DNA from: Silanimonas sp.
GTDB taxonomy: Bacteria > Pseudomonadota > Gammaproteobacteria > Xanthomonadales > Xanthomonadaceae
Length of the DNA: 64,000 nucleotides
Assembly: GCA_026005095.1 (NCBI GenBank)
Contig: BPKK01000003.1
Location: 1 to 64,000 of the forward strand
Direction: 5' to 3'
In this document: piece by piece, positions 47,595-58,442 of the stretch
Numbering within the stretch: the stretch's first letter is position 1
Layout of the letters: the number at the start of each line of letters is the position of its first letter
Program-made: the position numbers and the translations under genes
The notes under the pieces: generated by a model
Seen by the model: the letters and a program-made list of their open reading frames with translations, nothing else
Told to the model about the DNA's origin: nothing
The model's database searches: none

Positions 47595-50454
47595 ATGAAG
47601 CGGATGCTGATCAATGCCACGCAGGCCGAAGAACTGCGCGTGGCGATCGTGGACGGGCAGACCCTGTACGACATCGACATCGAGCAGTCGGCCAAGGAAC
47701 AGCGCAAGTCCAACATCTACAAGGGCCGCATCACCCGCCTCGAACCCTCCCTCGAGGCCGCCTTCGTCGAGTACGGCGTCGAGCGCCACGGCTTCCTGCC
47801 ACTGAAGGAGATCGCCCGCGAGTATTTCCAGCCCGGCACCCACCCCGACAAGAACTCGATCAGGGAGTGCCTGCGCGAGGGCCAGGAGGTGGTGGTACAG
47901 GTGGACAAGGAGGAGCGCGGCAACAAGGGCGCCGCCCTCACCACCTTCATCTCGCTGGCCGGCCGCTACATGGTGCTGATGCCGAACTCGCCGAACGCCG
48001 GCGGGGTGTCGCGCCGCATCGAGGGCGAGGACCGTCAGGCCCTGAAGGAAGCCCTCGATGCCATCAGCATCCCCGAGGACATGGGGGTCATCATCCGCAC
48101 CGCCGGTGTCGGCCGCGATGCCGAGGAACTGCAGTGGGACCTCAACTACCTGCTGCAAGTCTGGCGCGCCATCTGCGAGGCCGCGCTCTCGAAGCCGGCG
48201 CCCTTCCTGATCTACCAGGAATCGCGGCTGATCGTGCGCGCCCTGCGCGACTACCTGCGCAACGACATCGGCGAGATCCTCGTCGATACCGAGCCGATGT
48301 ACGAGGAAGCGCGCGAGTTCATGCAGCAGGTGATGCCGAACGCCCTGCGCAAGCTCAAGCTCTACAAAGACCCGATCCCGCTGTTCAACCGTTTCCAGAT
48401 CGAGTCGCAGATCGAGAACGCCTACGAGCGGAATGTGCGCCTGCCCTCGGGCGGCGCCCTGGTGATCGATCAGACCGAGGCCCTCACCGCCATCGACGTG
48501 AACTCGGCCCGCGCCACCAAGGGCGGCGACATCGAGGAAACGGCCCTGCAGACCAACCTCGAGGCTGCCGACGAGGTGGCAAGGCAGCTGCGCCTGCGCG
48601 ATCTGGGCGGCCTTGTGGTCATCGACTTCATCGACATGGGCTCGAGCAAGGCCCAGCGCCAGGTCGAGGAGCGCCTCGCCCAGGCCCTGAAGCACGACCG
48701 CGCCCGGGTGCAGATCGGCCGCATCTCGCGCTTCGGCCTGCTGGAGATGAGCCGCCAGCGCCTGCGCCCCAGCCTCGGGGAAAGCAGCCAGATGGTCTGC
48801 CCGCGCTGCAGTGGCCATGGCCGGGTGCGCAGCGTCGAATCGCTGTCGCTCTCCATCCTGCGCGTGGTGGAAGAGCATGCGATGAAGGAGAACACCGGCC
48901 AGGTGCTGGTGCAGGTGCCGCCGCCGATCGCCAACTACCTCTCGAACGAGAAGCGCCGCGCCCTGATCGAGATCGAGCAGCGCCACGACGCCCCGATCGT
49001 CATCGTCGCCGATCCGGCGCTGGAGACGCCGCATTACAACGTGGTACGCATCCGCGAGAGCGAGCTGGGCGAGGAGAGTTCGCGCCCCAGCTACCAGCGC
49101 ACCGTGCCGCGCCGCCTCGAGGTGCATGCCCTCACCAAGAACCAGCTCAACATCCCGCCCGCGCCGGCGGTGACCAAGGTGCAGCCGGCGCAGCCGATGC
49201 CGAGCCGCCCGGTGCAGACCTTCGAGGGCGAGGAGGCCCCTGCCCCCGCTCCGGCCGCGGCGCCGCCGTCCGCAGCCCCGGCTCCGGCTTCGGCAAAGCG
49301 GGGCTTCTGGAGCCGCCTGCTCTCGGTCTTCACCGGCGATGCCGGCGAAGCCCCCGCCACGCCGGCGGCCCCGCCGGCCGGCGAGCCCCGGACCGAGCGC
49401 CCGAAGCGCGAGGAGCGCGGCAACCGCGACCGAACGCGGCCCGCGCCAGGAACGCGGTGAACGCGGCCGCAAGGAGCGCAACGGCAAGCCCGAACGCAGT
49501 CCGGAAGAACAGAAGCGCATCGAGGAGCAGCGCCGTCTGGAAGAACAGCGCCGGCTGGAAAAGCAGCAGCGTCGCGAAGAGCAGCAGCGTCGCGAGGCCG
49601 AGAAGGCCGAGGCGCGCAAGGCCGAACAGGCCCGCCGCCAGCAGGAGGCGCGCGAGCGCGCCGCTGCTGCACCGGCAGTCGCTGCGGCCTCCGCCCCGGC
49701 GGGTGAAACCGCAGCCCCCCCGACCCCGTCTCCGGCCGCCAGCCCGGAAGCCGAGGGCATGCCCCCCCTGACCAGCACCACGGCGCCGGCCGAGGCCGTG
49801 GCCGGCGAGGCCGGGACGGCGGAAGGCAGCAGCGAAGCCCAAGCCAGCGGCAAGCGCCGGCGTGGTCGCCGGGGCGGCCGCCGCCGCCGCCGTGGCAATG
49901 GCGAGGGCGCTGCGGCCGAGGGGGCGCTGGCGACCGCGCTGCATGAAGACGAGGACGGCGCCGAGGAAGACGAAGGTCAGGCCGATGCGCCGCGTCCGGC
50001 CAGCCTGCCGGCGGCCGCTGCCGCCGTGCTGACGGTGGCCGAGAGCGATTTCGAGGATCTGCCGCCCCCTGCGGCCGCCGCGGTTCCGGTGGACCCGGCC
50101 CCGCTCTCCGTCACTGCCCCTGCGCCGGCGGAACCCTGGCTCCGGCGGAACCGGCCCCGGCCGCCACTCCCGCGGAACCGCCGGTCCCTGCGGAGGGGGG
50201 GGCCACCGTCCCGGCCAGCCTCGAGGCCGCGGCCCCCGCGGCCTGCCGCAGCAGGCCGACCTGCTCGGCGCCCTCGCCCCCCTTCCGGAACCCGCGCCCG
50301 CGCCGGCAGCCCCGGACGCCCCCGAAGCGGCCCCGGCAGCGCTGCCGGAAACGCCGGCCGCCGCGCCCGAAACCTCCGGCGAAACCCCGACCGCCGCGTC
50401 CCTGACCCGATCCTCCCCTGGCCCGTGCCTGAGCACGGGCAGGGGCACCCTTAG
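47595..50454 (+). CDS. rne: Ribonuclease E; C-terminal region broken by several apparent frameshifts
   Basis: The first ~610 residues are intact: an S1 domain ([19 protein letters not shown] near 37-55), the catalytic region with the metal Asp residues in [17 protein letters not shown] (near 299) and VIDFIDM (near 341), and the zinc link CPRCSGHG near 400. The frame then breaks at about 49430 and continues in another frame through an Arg/Glu-rich coiled coil (about 49460-49680), an Arg-rich RNA-binding block ([15 protein letters not shown] near 49850) and a Pro/Ala/Glu-rich tail. Further breaks are seen near 50135, 50245 and 50395. RNase E is the endonuclease core of the degradosome. The conserved order of the scaffold elements suggests base-calling errors, not loss. 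Confidence 0.9.
50415..50445. terminator. Hairpin between convergent rne and argH
   Basis: Stem GCCCGTGC/GCACGGGC with loop CTGA at 50421-50440, extended by CCCCT/AGGGG around a one-base bulge. No T-run is present. It is symmetric and placed to end both units. Confidence 0.5.
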
Positions 50455-50476
50455 GGCGTGGAAGCGGCGCCGGGCT

Positions 50477-51772
50477 TCAGCCCTGCTTCATCGCTTCCCA
50501 GCGGGCTGCCAGCACTCCGAGCTGCAGGTCGCCCGCCGCGCCCGGCGAGGTGCGAGCCATCAGGCTGGCCTGCGGGTCGCGCTCGGCCCAGCGCTCCGGG
50601 TTCGCCGCCTCGCGGTAGGCATCGCGGAAGGGCAGGCCCGAGGCCGCCAGTTCCACGGCGAGATCGGTGGCGTACATCGACGGCTCGATGGCCGCGCGCA
50701 TGCGGTCCTCGATCCACAGCAGCTCGCGCAGCAGGCCGGGCAGCAGGCCGAGGGCGGCCAGCCCACGACCGAAGCCGTGCACCAGTGCGCCTTTCGAGAA
50801 CTGCAGGTCGCGGTGGTAGCCCGACGGCAGGCTGAGCAGCTGCTCCACCTCGATCTTCGCCGCGGCCACCGAGGCGTAGGCGCCGCGCATCAGTTCCACC
50901 ACGTCGGGATTGCGCTTGTTCGGCATCAGCGAGCTGCCGGTGGTGTACTTCGCCGGCAGGCTGACGAAACGGAACTCGGCGCTGGTGAACAGCGAGAGGT
51001 CCCAGGCCAGGCGGCGCAGGTCGAGCAGGGCCGAGCCGAGGGCCTCCAGCGCCGCCAGTTCGAACTTGCCGCGCGAGAGCTGGGCATAGGTGGCGGCCAC
51101 CTGCAGGCGGCCGAAGCCGAGCGCCGCGGTGGTGTGGTCGCGGTCGAGCGGCAGGTTCACGCCATAGCCCGCGGCCGAGCCGAGCGGGTTGGCGTCGATC
51201 CAGCGCGTGGTGGCGCGCAGGCGCTCGGCATCATCGAGGAAGGCCTCGGCGAAGCCCGCCCACCACATCGCCGCGCTGCTCACCATGGCCCGCTGCAGAT
51301 GCGTATAGCCCGGCAACGGCAGATGCTGCTCGCGCTCGGCGCGCAGCAGGGCCACTTCCACCACCTCGAGGCAGAGCGCCTCGGCATGCCGCAGGCGGTC
51401 GCGCAGCCACAGCCGCGAGGCCACCAGTACCTGGTCGTTGCGGCTGCGCCCGGTGTGGATCTTCTTCCCGACATCGCCCAGGCGCTCGATCAGCCGCGCC
51501 TCGATGGCCGAGTGCATGTCCTCGAAGGGCGCATCGAGCAGGAAGCGGCCTTCGGCCACATCGGCATCCAGGCGCTCCAGTTCGGCCAGCAGGGAGGCGC
51601 ATTCCCGCTCGTCGAGCACGCCGATGTTGCGCAGGCCCTCGGCATGGGCGGCGCTGGCACGGATGTCGTAACGGATGAACTCGCGGTCGAGCACCACGTC
51701 GTCGCCGGCACAGAAGCGCTGGATGTCGGCATCGATGTCGATGCCCGGCTTGGCCCATAGCACGCCGCTCAT
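50477..51772 (-). CDS. argH: Argininosuccinate lyase
   Basis: 431 residues. The fumarase/aspartase signature [12 protein letters not shown] lies near residue 275, and [10 protein letters not shown] (near 107) and TPGYTHLQ-like [10 protein letters not shown] (near 152) are in place. It cleaves argininosuccinate to arginine and fumarate. It is the last gene of the leftward arginine operon; the start overlaps the argC stop (ATGA). Confidence 0.95.
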   Translation of the reverse strand: MSGVLWAKPGIDIDADIQRFCAGDDVVLDREFIRYDIRASAAHAEGLRNIGVLDERECASLLAELERLDADVAEGRFLLDAPFEDMHSAIEARLIERLGDVGKKIHTGRSRNDQVLVASRLWLRDRLRHAEALCLEVVEVALLRAEREQHLPLPGYTHLQRAMVSSAAMWWAGFAEAFLDDAERLRATTRWIDANPLGSAAGYGVNLPLDRDHTTAALGFGRLQVAATYAQLSRGKFELAALEALGSALLDLRRLAWDLSLFTSAEFRFVSLPAKYTTGSSLMPNKRNPDVVELMRGAYASVAAAKIEVEQLLSLPSGYHRDLQFSKGALVHGFGRGLAALGLLPGLLRELLWIEDRMRAAIEPSMYATDLAVELAASGLPFRDAYREAANPERWAERDPQASLMARTSPGAAGDLQLGVLAARWEAMKQG

Positions 51773-52725
51773 GCGTCCTCCTGCGGGATGCCCAAGGTCT
51801 CCGGCTGGCCGAAGGCCAGGTTGAGGTTCTGCAGGGCCTGTGTGGCCGCGCCTTTCAACAGATTATCGAGGGTAGCCACCACCACCATCCGCCGTCCATC
51901 CGCCGAGAGTGCCAGGCCACCGATCTCCACGCCGTGGCGGCCGGCGATCCGCGAGACCCAGGGCGCTTCGTCCACCAGGCGGACCAGGGGCTCGCTGGCA
52001 TAGGCCATGGCGTAGCGCGCCCGCAAGGCATCGAGGCCGATGGAGGTGTGCAGATGTGCGTTGACCGTCATGGTGATGCCACGGAAATGCGGCGCCACGT
52101 GCGGCAGGAACTCCACGGCATGGCCGAGATGGCGTGTCACCTCGCGCTCGTGCACATGCCCCACCAGTGAATAGGGCATGAGGTTGTCGCGCAGCCTGGC
52201 CGGATCGTTCCGCTCACTGGGCGTGGTGCCAGCACCGCTGTAACCAGAGACACCGAAGCACTGGGCCGGGCCGTCCAGCAGACCGAGGACCGGCGCCAGC
52301 GCCAGTTGCATGGCCGTGGCATAACAGCCCGGGTTGCTGATGCGCTTGGCGCCGGCGAGCGCGCCACGGTTCCGCTCCGGCAGGCCGTAGGTCCAGGCCG
52401 CATCGAAACGGAAGTCGGCCGAGAGATCGACGAGGACCATGTCCGGGGCCACGGCCTCGACCGCGGCGACATACGGGGCCGCCAGGCCATTGGGAAGCCC
52501 GAGCACCACCGCATCGACGCCGCTCGCCGCCACCGCCCCGGCATCGAGGGCGGAATAACACAGGTCCCCGCGGTAGGCCGGCTCGTGCGCAGACAGGGGC
52601 TGCCCGGCACGCTCGCGCGAGGAGACGAAAGCGATCTCGAAGGCCGGGTGCCGGGCCAGCAGGCGGATCAGTTCGCTGCCCACATGGCCCCGGGCCCCGA
52701 CCAGGCCGATCCGGATCCGGCTCAT
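51769..52725 (-). CDS. argC: N-acetyl-gamma-glutamyl-phosphate reductase
   Basis: 318 residues from the ATG at 52723-52725, which overlaps the preceding stop (ATGA). A longer frame exists only as a read-through of the upstream gene's other frame. NADP motif [17 protein letters not shown] at the N-terminus, catalytic Cys in [15 protein letters not shown] near 134, and [14 protein letters not shown]. It forms N-acetylglutamate semialdehyde. Confidence 0.94.
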   Translation of the reverse strand: MSRIRIGLVGARGHVGSELIRLLARHPAFEIAFVSSRERAGQPLSAHEPAYRGDLCYSALDAGAVAASGVDAVVLGLPNGLAAPYVAAVEAVAPDMVLVDLSADFRFDAAWTYGLPERNRGALAGAKRISNPGCYATAMQLALAPVLGLLDGPAQCFGVSGYSGAGTTPSERNDPARLRDNLMPYSLVGHVHEREVTRHLGHAVEFLPHVAPHFRGITMTVNAHLHTSIGLDALRARYAMAYASEPLVRLVDEAPWVSRIAGRHGVEIGGLALSADGRRMVVVATLDNLLKGAATQALQNLNLAFGQPETLGIPQEDA

Positions 52726-54041
52726 GCCGCCGCCCCCAGCTTCAGGGTGGCGGGGCGGGTGCGGCAATGCTCGACGGCGAAGCGGATTTCGTCGAAATGC
52801 TCCAACCCGTACCAGAACACCGTCCACGGATCGCCCTTCAGCGCACCGTCGCTCTGCTCGAAATAGAACTCGTTGATCGGATTGGTGCTGCGCGAACGCC
52901 AGAACAGGCGCGGCGTCTGCGCCCGCATCACCTCCCAGGCGGCACGCCCCAGGCCCTCGCCCTTGGCGTCCTCGGCCACGGCGAACTTGTCGAGATGTGG
53001 AATGCCCTGCTCTTCGGTCAGCACGAGGGCCGCACGATAGTTCGCCGAGACATAGACCCGCCACGGCCGGGTGCGCTCGAAGTAATCCGCGGTCAGCGCC
53101 CGGCCAAAGCCAGACTCGATCAGGGCGCGAAGCCGCGGAAGATCGAGCTCCTCCCAGTGCCGGTAGAGATGGATTGCCTCGCCGCGACGCACCAGAGTGC
53201 CCGAGCCGCGGTGTGTGAACAGTTCCTTGGCGAGTTCATCCGGCCGGGTGATCGACACCGACGAGGACGGCGGCAGAGCATCGAGGAGATCGGCGATCTG
53301 CTCGATCTTCACCCGCATGCCGCCCGTCAACCACGGTGCGGCCATCAGACGCTCGCGGTCGGTACTGAGGTTGATCGAGTCGATCAGCCTGCCCTCCCCA
53401 TCGAGCAGGCCGCCGGTACCGGTGAGGAAGATGATCTTGTAGGGCTGCAGGGTTTTCACCAGCTCGTTGGCGGCCCAGTCGGCATTGATGTTGACGATCT
53501 GGCCGTCCTTCGTCTCGCCGAGCGAGCAGATCACCGGGATGGAGTTGGCGTGGATCGCGGCCACCACGCCTTCACGCTCGACCCGCACCACTTCGCCCAC
53601 CAGGCCCAGGCGCTCGCGGTCGACGAGTTCGGCCTCGAACACGCCGGTCTGGATGGAGGTGGCACGCACACCAGCCTCCTGCAGGGCATCGACGAGGCGC
53701 AGGTTCTCGCGCACCAGCACACGGCGCACCACCGCCAGCACCTCCGGCGGGGTCACGCGCAGACCGTCGACCACCTGCTTCGGGATACCCGTCGCCGCCA
53801 TCTCCTCGTCGAGCTGTGGGCCGGCGCCGTGGATCACCACCGGCGTTAGCCCCACCTGCTGGAGGAAGGACAGCGAGGATACGAGCGACTCCAGGTCATC
53901 GCGCAGGATCGCACCGCCCACCTTCACCACGGCGAAACGGGTGGCATCCACGGCGCTGAAACGCTTCAGGTACTGCTGGATTTCCTTCGCGCTCGCCATG
54001 TTGGACAGCAGGCGGACGATGGTGGTGCGCAGGTCAGTCAT
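52722..54041 (-). CDS. argB: Fused N-acetylglutamate kinase/synthase (ArgB-ArgA type)
   Basis: 439 residues. The N-terminal ~290 residues form an amino-acid kinase domain ([54 protein letters not shown]). The C-terminal ~150 residues form a GNAT acetyltransferase domain ([21 protein letters not shown] in part, [12 protein letters not shown] acetyl-CoA loop, [21 protein letters not shown] in part). This is the bifunctional synthase/kinase described in Xanthomonas campestris and related to the vertebrate synthase. It catalyses steps 1 and 2 of arginine synthesis and is arginine-inhibited in that family. It overlaps argE' by eight bases. Confidence 0.93.
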   Translation of the reverse strand: MTDLRTTIVRLLSNMASAKEIQQYLKRFSAVDATRFAVVKVGGAILRDDLESLVSSLSFLQQVGLTPVVIHGAGPQLDEEMAATGIPKQVVDGLRVTPPEVLAVVRRVLVRENLRLVDALQEAGVRATSIQTGVFEAELVDRERLGLVGEVVRVEREGVVAAIHANSIPVICSLGETKDGQIVNINADWAANELVKTLQPYKIIFLTGTGGLLDGEGRLIDSINLSTDRERLMAAPWLTGGMRVKIEQIADLLDALPPSSSVSITRPDELAKELFTHRGSGTLVRRGEAIHLYRHWEELDLPRLRALIESGFGRALTADYFERTRPWRVYVSANYRAALVLTEEQGIPHLDKFAVAEDAKGEGLGRAAWEVMRAQTPRLFWRSRSTNPINEFYFEQSDGALKGDPWTVFWYGLEHFDEIRFAVEHCRTRPATLKLGAAA

Positions 54042-55134
54042 GGCGGGAAAGCAGGCGGATCAGATGGTCGGTATAGGTGGCGAGCTGGCCGAGGGAGACC
54101 CACTCGTCGGCGGTATGGGCCTGGGCGATGTCACCGGGGCCGAAGACCAGAGCCGTCATGCCGGCCTGCGAGAACAGGCTGGCCTCGGTCCAGAAGTCCA
54201 CGGCATTGCCGATCGGTAGGCCGAGCCCATCGGCGAGGTCTCGGGCGGCAAGACGCTTCGATTCGGCCGCAGCCACGTCGCCGGCCGGCAGCGGAGGGCC
54301 GAAGAAGGTCGGCTCGTAATGCGCCAGCGCAGCCGGGTCGGCAAGGCTCTGGAAGTGCGCATGCAGGTGCTCGACGTCCATCGAGGGCAATGGTCGGAAG
54401 CCGAAGCGGACCTCGGCGCTGGGAGCGATCATGTTGGCCTTGATGCCACCCTCGACGCGGCCGATGTTGAAGCGCAGGCCGGTAAGGCCGCCGAAACGCT
54501 GGTGCGCCTGCGATTCCACGAAGGCTAGCGCCGCCTCGCCCCAGTGGATGGCCTGGTGCAGGGCCGAGAGCTTCAGCGCATCCGCCGCCGAGGCATGGCC
54601 TGCGTGGCCCTGAAATTTCATCAGCACCGAGGCGATGCCGCGGTGCGCCAGCACCGCCTCGCAATTCGTCGGTTCGGCCACGATGGCTTCGGCAAACCCC
54701 TGCCCCTGAGCAAGGAAGCCGGCAATGCAGCGGGCGTCGTTGGCCTCCTCATCGGTAGTGAACAGGAAGGCCGCATCCCCCGAGGTGCAAGCCGCCGCCG
54801 TCAGCATCGCTGCCGCCGCGCCCTTGATATCGCAAGCGCCAAGGCCGATGGCGCGGTCGGCGGTCACGCGCAGCACATGCGGGCTGGCCGTCCAGGCCGA
54901 GGAATCCGGCACGGTGTCCATATGCACATTGAACACGCGCCGCGGACTGCCGCGCACGGCCAGCAGAGCCACCGCGCCGGCGCCGAAGTCGGTGAGCTCG
55001 AAGCGGAAGCCCGGCAGGTGCGCCTTGAGGTAGTCGAACATCCCGTCGGTGCCGATGGCCCGCGGTGGATTGCGGGTATCGAAGCCAACCAGGGCCTCGA
55101 GGTGCTTCAGCGTGCTGGCAAGGGCCTCGCTCAC
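54034..55134 (-). CDS. argE': N-acetyl-L-citrulline deacetylase (ArgE-like)
   Basis: 366 residues from GTG at 55132-55134, which overlaps the argG stop (GTGA); I prefer it over an upstream start because of this coupling and because the length then fits the family. M20 metallopeptidase features are [10 protein letters not shown] (metal His/Asp, near residue 64), [14 protein letters not shown] (bridging Asp), [10 protein letters not shown] (catalytic Glu pair) and [10 protein letters not shown]. In the acetylated pathway it releases citrulline from N-acetylcitrulline; assignment to citrulline instead of ornithine rests on the adjacent argF'. Confidence 0.88.
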   Translation of the reverse strand: MSEALASTLKHLEALVGFDTRNPPRAIGTDGMFDYLKAHLPGFRFELTDFGAGAVALLAVRGSPRRVFNVHMDTVPDSSAWTASPHVLRVTADRAIGLGACDIKGAAAAMLTAAACTSGDAAFLFTTDEEANDARCIAGFLAQGQGFAEAIVAEPTNCEAVLAHRGIASVLMKFQGHAGHASAADALKLSALHQAIHWGEAALAFVESQAHQRFGGLTGLRFNIGRVEGGIKANMIAPSAEVRFGFRPLPSMDVEHLHAHFQSLADPAALAHYEPTFFGPPLPAGDVAAAESKRLAARDLADGLGLPIGNAVDFWTEASLFSQAGMTALVFGPGDIAQAHTADEWVSLGQLATYTDHLIRLLSRHD

Positions 55135-56322
55135 CGGTTCACCTCGGCCCACAGCGTGCTGCTCATGCCATAGAGACGGATGAAACCCTCGGCCTCGGCC
55201 ACGCCCCAGTCGGCGGCCTGCGCGTAGGTGGCGCCCTTGGCATTGAGAATGTGCGGCGACTGGATGGCCACCGCATCCACACGGCCACCCTCGGTGCGCA
55301 GGGTCACGGTGCCGTTGACCATGCGCTGCGAGGAGGCGAGGAAGGCCTCGAGATCGGTCTTCAGCGGATCATGGAAGAAGCCCTCGTAGACCAGTTCGGT
55401 CCACTTGCGGCCGATCTCCGGCTTGAATCGGTTCTGCTGCTTGGTCAGCACGGCCTCCTCCAGCGCCCGGTGCGCGGTGAGCAGGGCCGTGAGGCCCGGG
55501 GCCTCGTAGATGATCCGGCCCTTGAGCCCGATCGTCGTGTCTCCGGTATACAGACCGCGGCCGACGCCGTAGGGCGCCAGCGCGGCATTGAGCCTGGCCA
55601 GGATCACATGGCCCGGCAGGGGCTCGCCATTGAGCGAGATCGCCTCGCCCTTCTCGAAACCCAAGCGTCAGTTCCAATGGGGTTTCCGGCCATTCGCTGC
55701 GCGGTGCGCACCAGCCCCGCGCGTTCGGCCCCGGCGCTTCCCAACGGTCGATCTCGCCGCCGCTCATGGTCACGCCGAGCAGGTTCTCGTTGATGGTGTA
55801 GTGCTTCTGCTTCGTGCGCACGCCGAAGCCGCGGGCCTCGAGGTAGGCCTGCTCGTAGGCGCGGACCTCGGTGTGCTCCTTCTGGATCTCGCGGATCGGC
55901 GCCACGATCTCGTAGTCGCCGAGCGCCTTGATGGCGAGATCGAAGCGCACCTGGTCATTGCCCATGCCGGTGCAGCCATGCGCGATGGCCTTGGTACCCA
56001 GCTCGGTGCAGCGCTTCAGCGCCGCCTCGACGATCAGATAACGGTCGGAGACCAGCAGCGGGTACTGGCTCTGGTAGGGCTCGCCCGCCCAGATGAAGGG
56101 CTTGACGAAGCCGGCCCAGATCGCCGGGCCGCCATCGACGGTGACGTGGCTCGCCACCTTCAGCTCGTGGGCGCGGGCCTCGATCCAGGTCTTCTCCTCG
56201 GCGTCGACGCCGCCGGTGTCGGCGAACACGGTATGCACTTCCCAGCCGCGTTCCTGCAGGTAGGGCACGCAGAAGCTGGTATCGAGGCCGCCGGAGAAGG
56301 CAAGGACGATTTTCTTGGTCAT
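55131..56322 (-). CDS. argG: Argininosuccinate synthase, one apparent frameshift
   Basis: About 397 residues when read through. The N-terminus has the ATP-binding [15 protein letters not shown], then [30 protein letters not shown] and [15 protein letters not shown]. The frame breaks at the AAACCC run at 55657-55662 (plus strand), where removing one base joins ELTLGF to [16 protein letters not shown]. The C-terminal part ([20 protein letters not shown]) is normal. Since all neighbours of the pathway are intact, a base-calling error is likely. It lies 124 bases downstream of argF' across a pyrimidine-rich leader with no visible Shine-Dalgarno. Confidence 0.92.
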
Positions 56323-56325
56323 GGG

Positions 56326-56399
56326 CGTGGGGAAGAAAAGTGAAGAGGAAGAAGTGAGGAGAAGAGAGGGACGCGTGTGGGAGGAGAGGGTGAGGAGGG
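56326..56399 (-). other. C/U-rich, G-poor tract before argG
   Basis: On the minus (transcribed) strand about nine-tenths of these bases are C or T, with almost no G, unlike the rest of this G+C-rich window. It begins after a small hairpin (GGCGCC/GGCGCC, 56416-56434) that follows the argF' stop. Such strand composition is typical of Rho-loading (rut) regions, and it also leaves argG without a Shine-Dalgarno sequence. Confidence 0.5.
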
Positions 56400-56446
56400 C
56401 GCGCGTCGCGAGACCGGCGCCCCGCGTCGGCGCCTGCCCCCTTGGA

Positions 56447-57457
56447 TCACCCCCGCAAGAGGCGGGCCATCACGGCCTTCTGCACGTGCAGGCGGTTCTC
56501 GGCCTCGTCGATGGCGATGCAGTTCGGCGAATCCATCACCCCATCGGTGGCCTTGACATTGCGGCGCAGCGGCAGGCAATGCGAGAAGAGGCCTCGACCG
56601 CCGTCGCGGGTGAGCGCCATCTTCCGCTCATCGACGATGAAGTGCTTGTACTGGTCGCGCATGGGCTTCTCCGCTTCCCAGTTGCCGAAGAAAGGCAGCG
56701 CGCCCCAGCTCTTGGCGTAGACCACGTCGGCATCCCGGTAGGCCGCGTCGATGTCATGCGAGACCGTGAGCGAACCACCGCTCTCGGCCACGTTCTGCCT
56801 GGCCCAGTCCAGGTAGCGCTCGTCGAGCAGGTACTGCTCGTTCGGGCATAGCAGGGTCACGTCCATGCCGAGCCGCGTGGCAATGGTGAGCGCCGAATTG
56901 GCCACGGCGGTGTTCAGAGCCTTGGGGTGGTAGGTCCAGGTCAGCACGTACTTGCGGCCGCGCAGGTCGTTTCCGAAACGCTCGCGCAGGGCCAGGGCAT
57001 GCGCCAGTTCCTGGCAGGGATGGGTGATGGTCTCGAGATTGATCACCGGTACCGTGGCGTACTTCGCGAAGCCCATCAGCACCCGGTCCTGCCGGTCTAC
57101 CGACCAGTCGACGAACTTCGGGAACGCACGCACGCCGATCAGGTCGACGTAGCGGGAGAGCACCCGCGCCACCTCAGCGATGTGCTCCTCGGCCTCGCCG
57201 TCCATCACCGCGCCCACCTCGAACTCGATCGGCCAGGCGTCCTTGCCCGGTGCCAGCACCACGGCATGCCCCCCCAGTTGGCGTGCCCCGATCTCGAAGC
57301 TGGTGCGGGTGCGCAGCGAGGGGTTGAAGAACACCAGGGCGATGCTCTTGCCAGCCATTTGCTGGCCGAACTTCGAGGCCTTGAAGGCCGCAGCCTCGTC
57401 GAGCAGGGCATCGAGTTCGGCGCAGGACCAGTCCTGGGTGTTCAGGAAGTGCTTCAT
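56447..57457 (-). CDS. argF': N-acetylornithine carbamoyltransferase
   Basis: 336 residues from the ATG at 57455-57457. The carbamoyl-phosphate site reads [15 protein letters not shown] instead of the STRTR of ordinary ornithine enzymes, followed by [30 protein letters not shown] and [15 protein letters not shown]. These are features of the AOTCase described in Xanthomonas campestris. It makes N-acetylcitrulline from N-acetylornithine. It is the first enzyme gene of the operon and is preceded by a leader peptide and hairpin. Confidence 0.94.
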   Translation of the reverse strand: MKHFLNTQDWSCAELDALLDEAAAFKASKFGQQMAGKSIALVFFNPSLRTRTSFEIGARQLGGHAVVLAPGKDAWPIEFEVGAVMDGEAEEHIAEVARVLSRYVDLIGVRAFPKFVDWSVDRQDRVLMGFAKYATVPVINLETITHPCQELAHALALRERFGNDLRGRKYVLTWTYHPKALNTAVANSALTIATRLGMDVTLLCPNEQYLLDERYLDWARQNVAESGGSLTVSHDIDAAYRDADVVYAKSWGALPFFGNWEAEKPMRDQYKHFIVDERKMALTRDGGRGLFSHCLPLRRNVKATDGVMDSPNCIAIDEAENRLHVQKAVMARLLRG

Positions 57458-57508
57458 CGGGTGGGACTCCAGGGGTGTCGGATCAAGGGGGCACAAACGC
57501 AGGAACGC

Positions 57509-57545
57509 AAAACGCCAACGCCCAGCACGAAGCTGGGCGTTGGCG
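57509..57545 (-). terminator. Attenuator-type terminator hairpin before argF'
   Basis: On the minus strand: a perfect 14-base stem CGCCAACGCCCAGC/GCTGGGCGTTGGCG, five-base loop TTCGT, then TTTT. It stands between the leader ORF stop and the argF' start, 51 bases before the latter. GCTGGG at 57574-57579, next to the leader stop codon, can pair with CCCAGC of the first arm, which would give a competing antiterminator. Confidence 0.75.
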
Positions 57546-57570
57546 GTTTCAGAAAAACGAAACGGGCCGG

Positions 57571-57675
57571 TTACCCAGCGGGAACGTGGGCTTCCGGTCG
57601 GCGCGCGCGCGAGGTCATGCCCGCCGCCATGTAGGCGGAGGTCAGGACACCGGACGCGGGCAGGAAAATGGCCAT
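57571..57675 (-). CDS. Probable arginine-operon leader peptide
   Basis: 34 residues, ATG at 57673-57675 preceded by GGAG (4-base gap), stop TAA at 57571-57573. Residues 21-26 read T-S-R-A-R-R, with three Arg codons in four (57598-57609). An in-frame ATG at 57706-57708 gives a 45-residue alternative. The ORF is followed 25 bases later by the terminator hairpin. Ribosome stalling at the Arg codons when arginyl-tRNA is scarce would free GCTGGG for antiterminator pairing. This is inference from layout; Arg attenuation is not something I know for this group. Confidence 0.5.
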   Translation of the reverse strand: MAIFLPASGVLTSAYMAAGMTSRARRPEAHVPAG

Positions 57676-57758
57676 AGGGCTCCAGGTTCGCAGAACCGAA
57701 CCGCTCATGCAAGCGCTTGGAACCGGCCCCACCGAGGGGCCCGGACGAGCACCCGGCA

Positions 57759-58313
57759 TCAGCGGTAGCCGATGCCCTCATCCACCGGGGTGACGGACAC
57801 CCGTACCCGCAGGCGGTCGCCCGGGTCGTAGGGCAGGCGCGACATGTAGGTCTTGCCCTGGTGCACGTATTCCACGTCGTAGGAGGCCACGCGGCGGGAC
57901 TCGCGCTCGACCTCGACGATGCGGCAGCCGCCACGGCTCGCCGAGCCATCATTGCGGTCGATGTTGCGGCCAATGGCGCCGCCGACGATGGCGCCGGCCA
58001 CGGTGGCGGCCTTGCGCCCGTCGCCCTTGCCCACCTGGTTGCCGAGGGCGGCGCCGGCGATCGCGCCGATCACGGTGCCGCCGGTAGGGTCGCCGCCATC
58101 GCGCACGAGCTCGCCATCGCAGCGCTCTTCCGGTACCCGGGTGCGAACGGTCTCGTAAACCGGATCGACGCGGATGACCTGGGCGTAGGCATAGGTGACG
58201 TTCTCGGATCCGGAAGCGGTCACCGGAACCACCTCGCCCCGGTACTGGGCCGGAACAGAGCCGGCGGCGGCGAGCGCGAGGAGGGCGAGGCCATGGATCG
58301 GGCGTCGGTTCAT
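57759..58313 (-). CDS. Glycine-zipper 2TM-type periplasmic/outer-membrane protein
   Basis: 184 residues, ATG preceded by GGAG. Signal peptide (LALLALAAAGSVPAQ), a beta-rich N-terminal part (VTYAYAQVIRVDPVYETVR), and a central glycine zipper (GGTVIGAIAGAALGNQVGKG then AGAIVGGAIGRNI) of the 2TM type. The C-terminal part (DVEYVHQGKTYMSRLPYDPG) is conserved in many Xanthomonadales homologues. Its function is not known; SlyB-like envelope roles are suggested for the family. A GC hairpin at 57725-57741 follows it. Confidence 0.82.
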   Translation of the reverse strand: MNRRPIHGLALLALAAAGSVPAQYRGEVVPVTASGSENVTYAYAQVIRVDPVYETVRTRVPEERCDGELVRDGGDPTGGTVIGAIAGAALGNQVGKGDGRKAATVAGAIVGGAIGRNIDRNDGSASRGGCRIVEVERESRRVASYDVEYVHQGKTYMSRLPYDPGDRLRVRVSVTPVDEGIGYR

Positions 58314-58384
58314 CGGAGGCTCCACGGGGATCGGATGGCCTCGATTGCAGCACCGGGCGCCTGAACCCCGGCCTAAGATTTCCG

Positions 58385-58412
58385 TTAAGCAAACCGGGCG
58401 CGTTGCTACACT
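58385..58412 (+). promoter_or_regulatory. Possible cysS promoter
   Basis: TTAAGC at 58385-58390 and TACACT at 58407-58412 with a 16-base spacer, 30 bases before the GTG start of cysS. The -35 match is weak. Confidence 0.35.
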
Positions 58413-58442
58413 CCACGGCCTGTTCAGACAGGGGCCGCGCCC

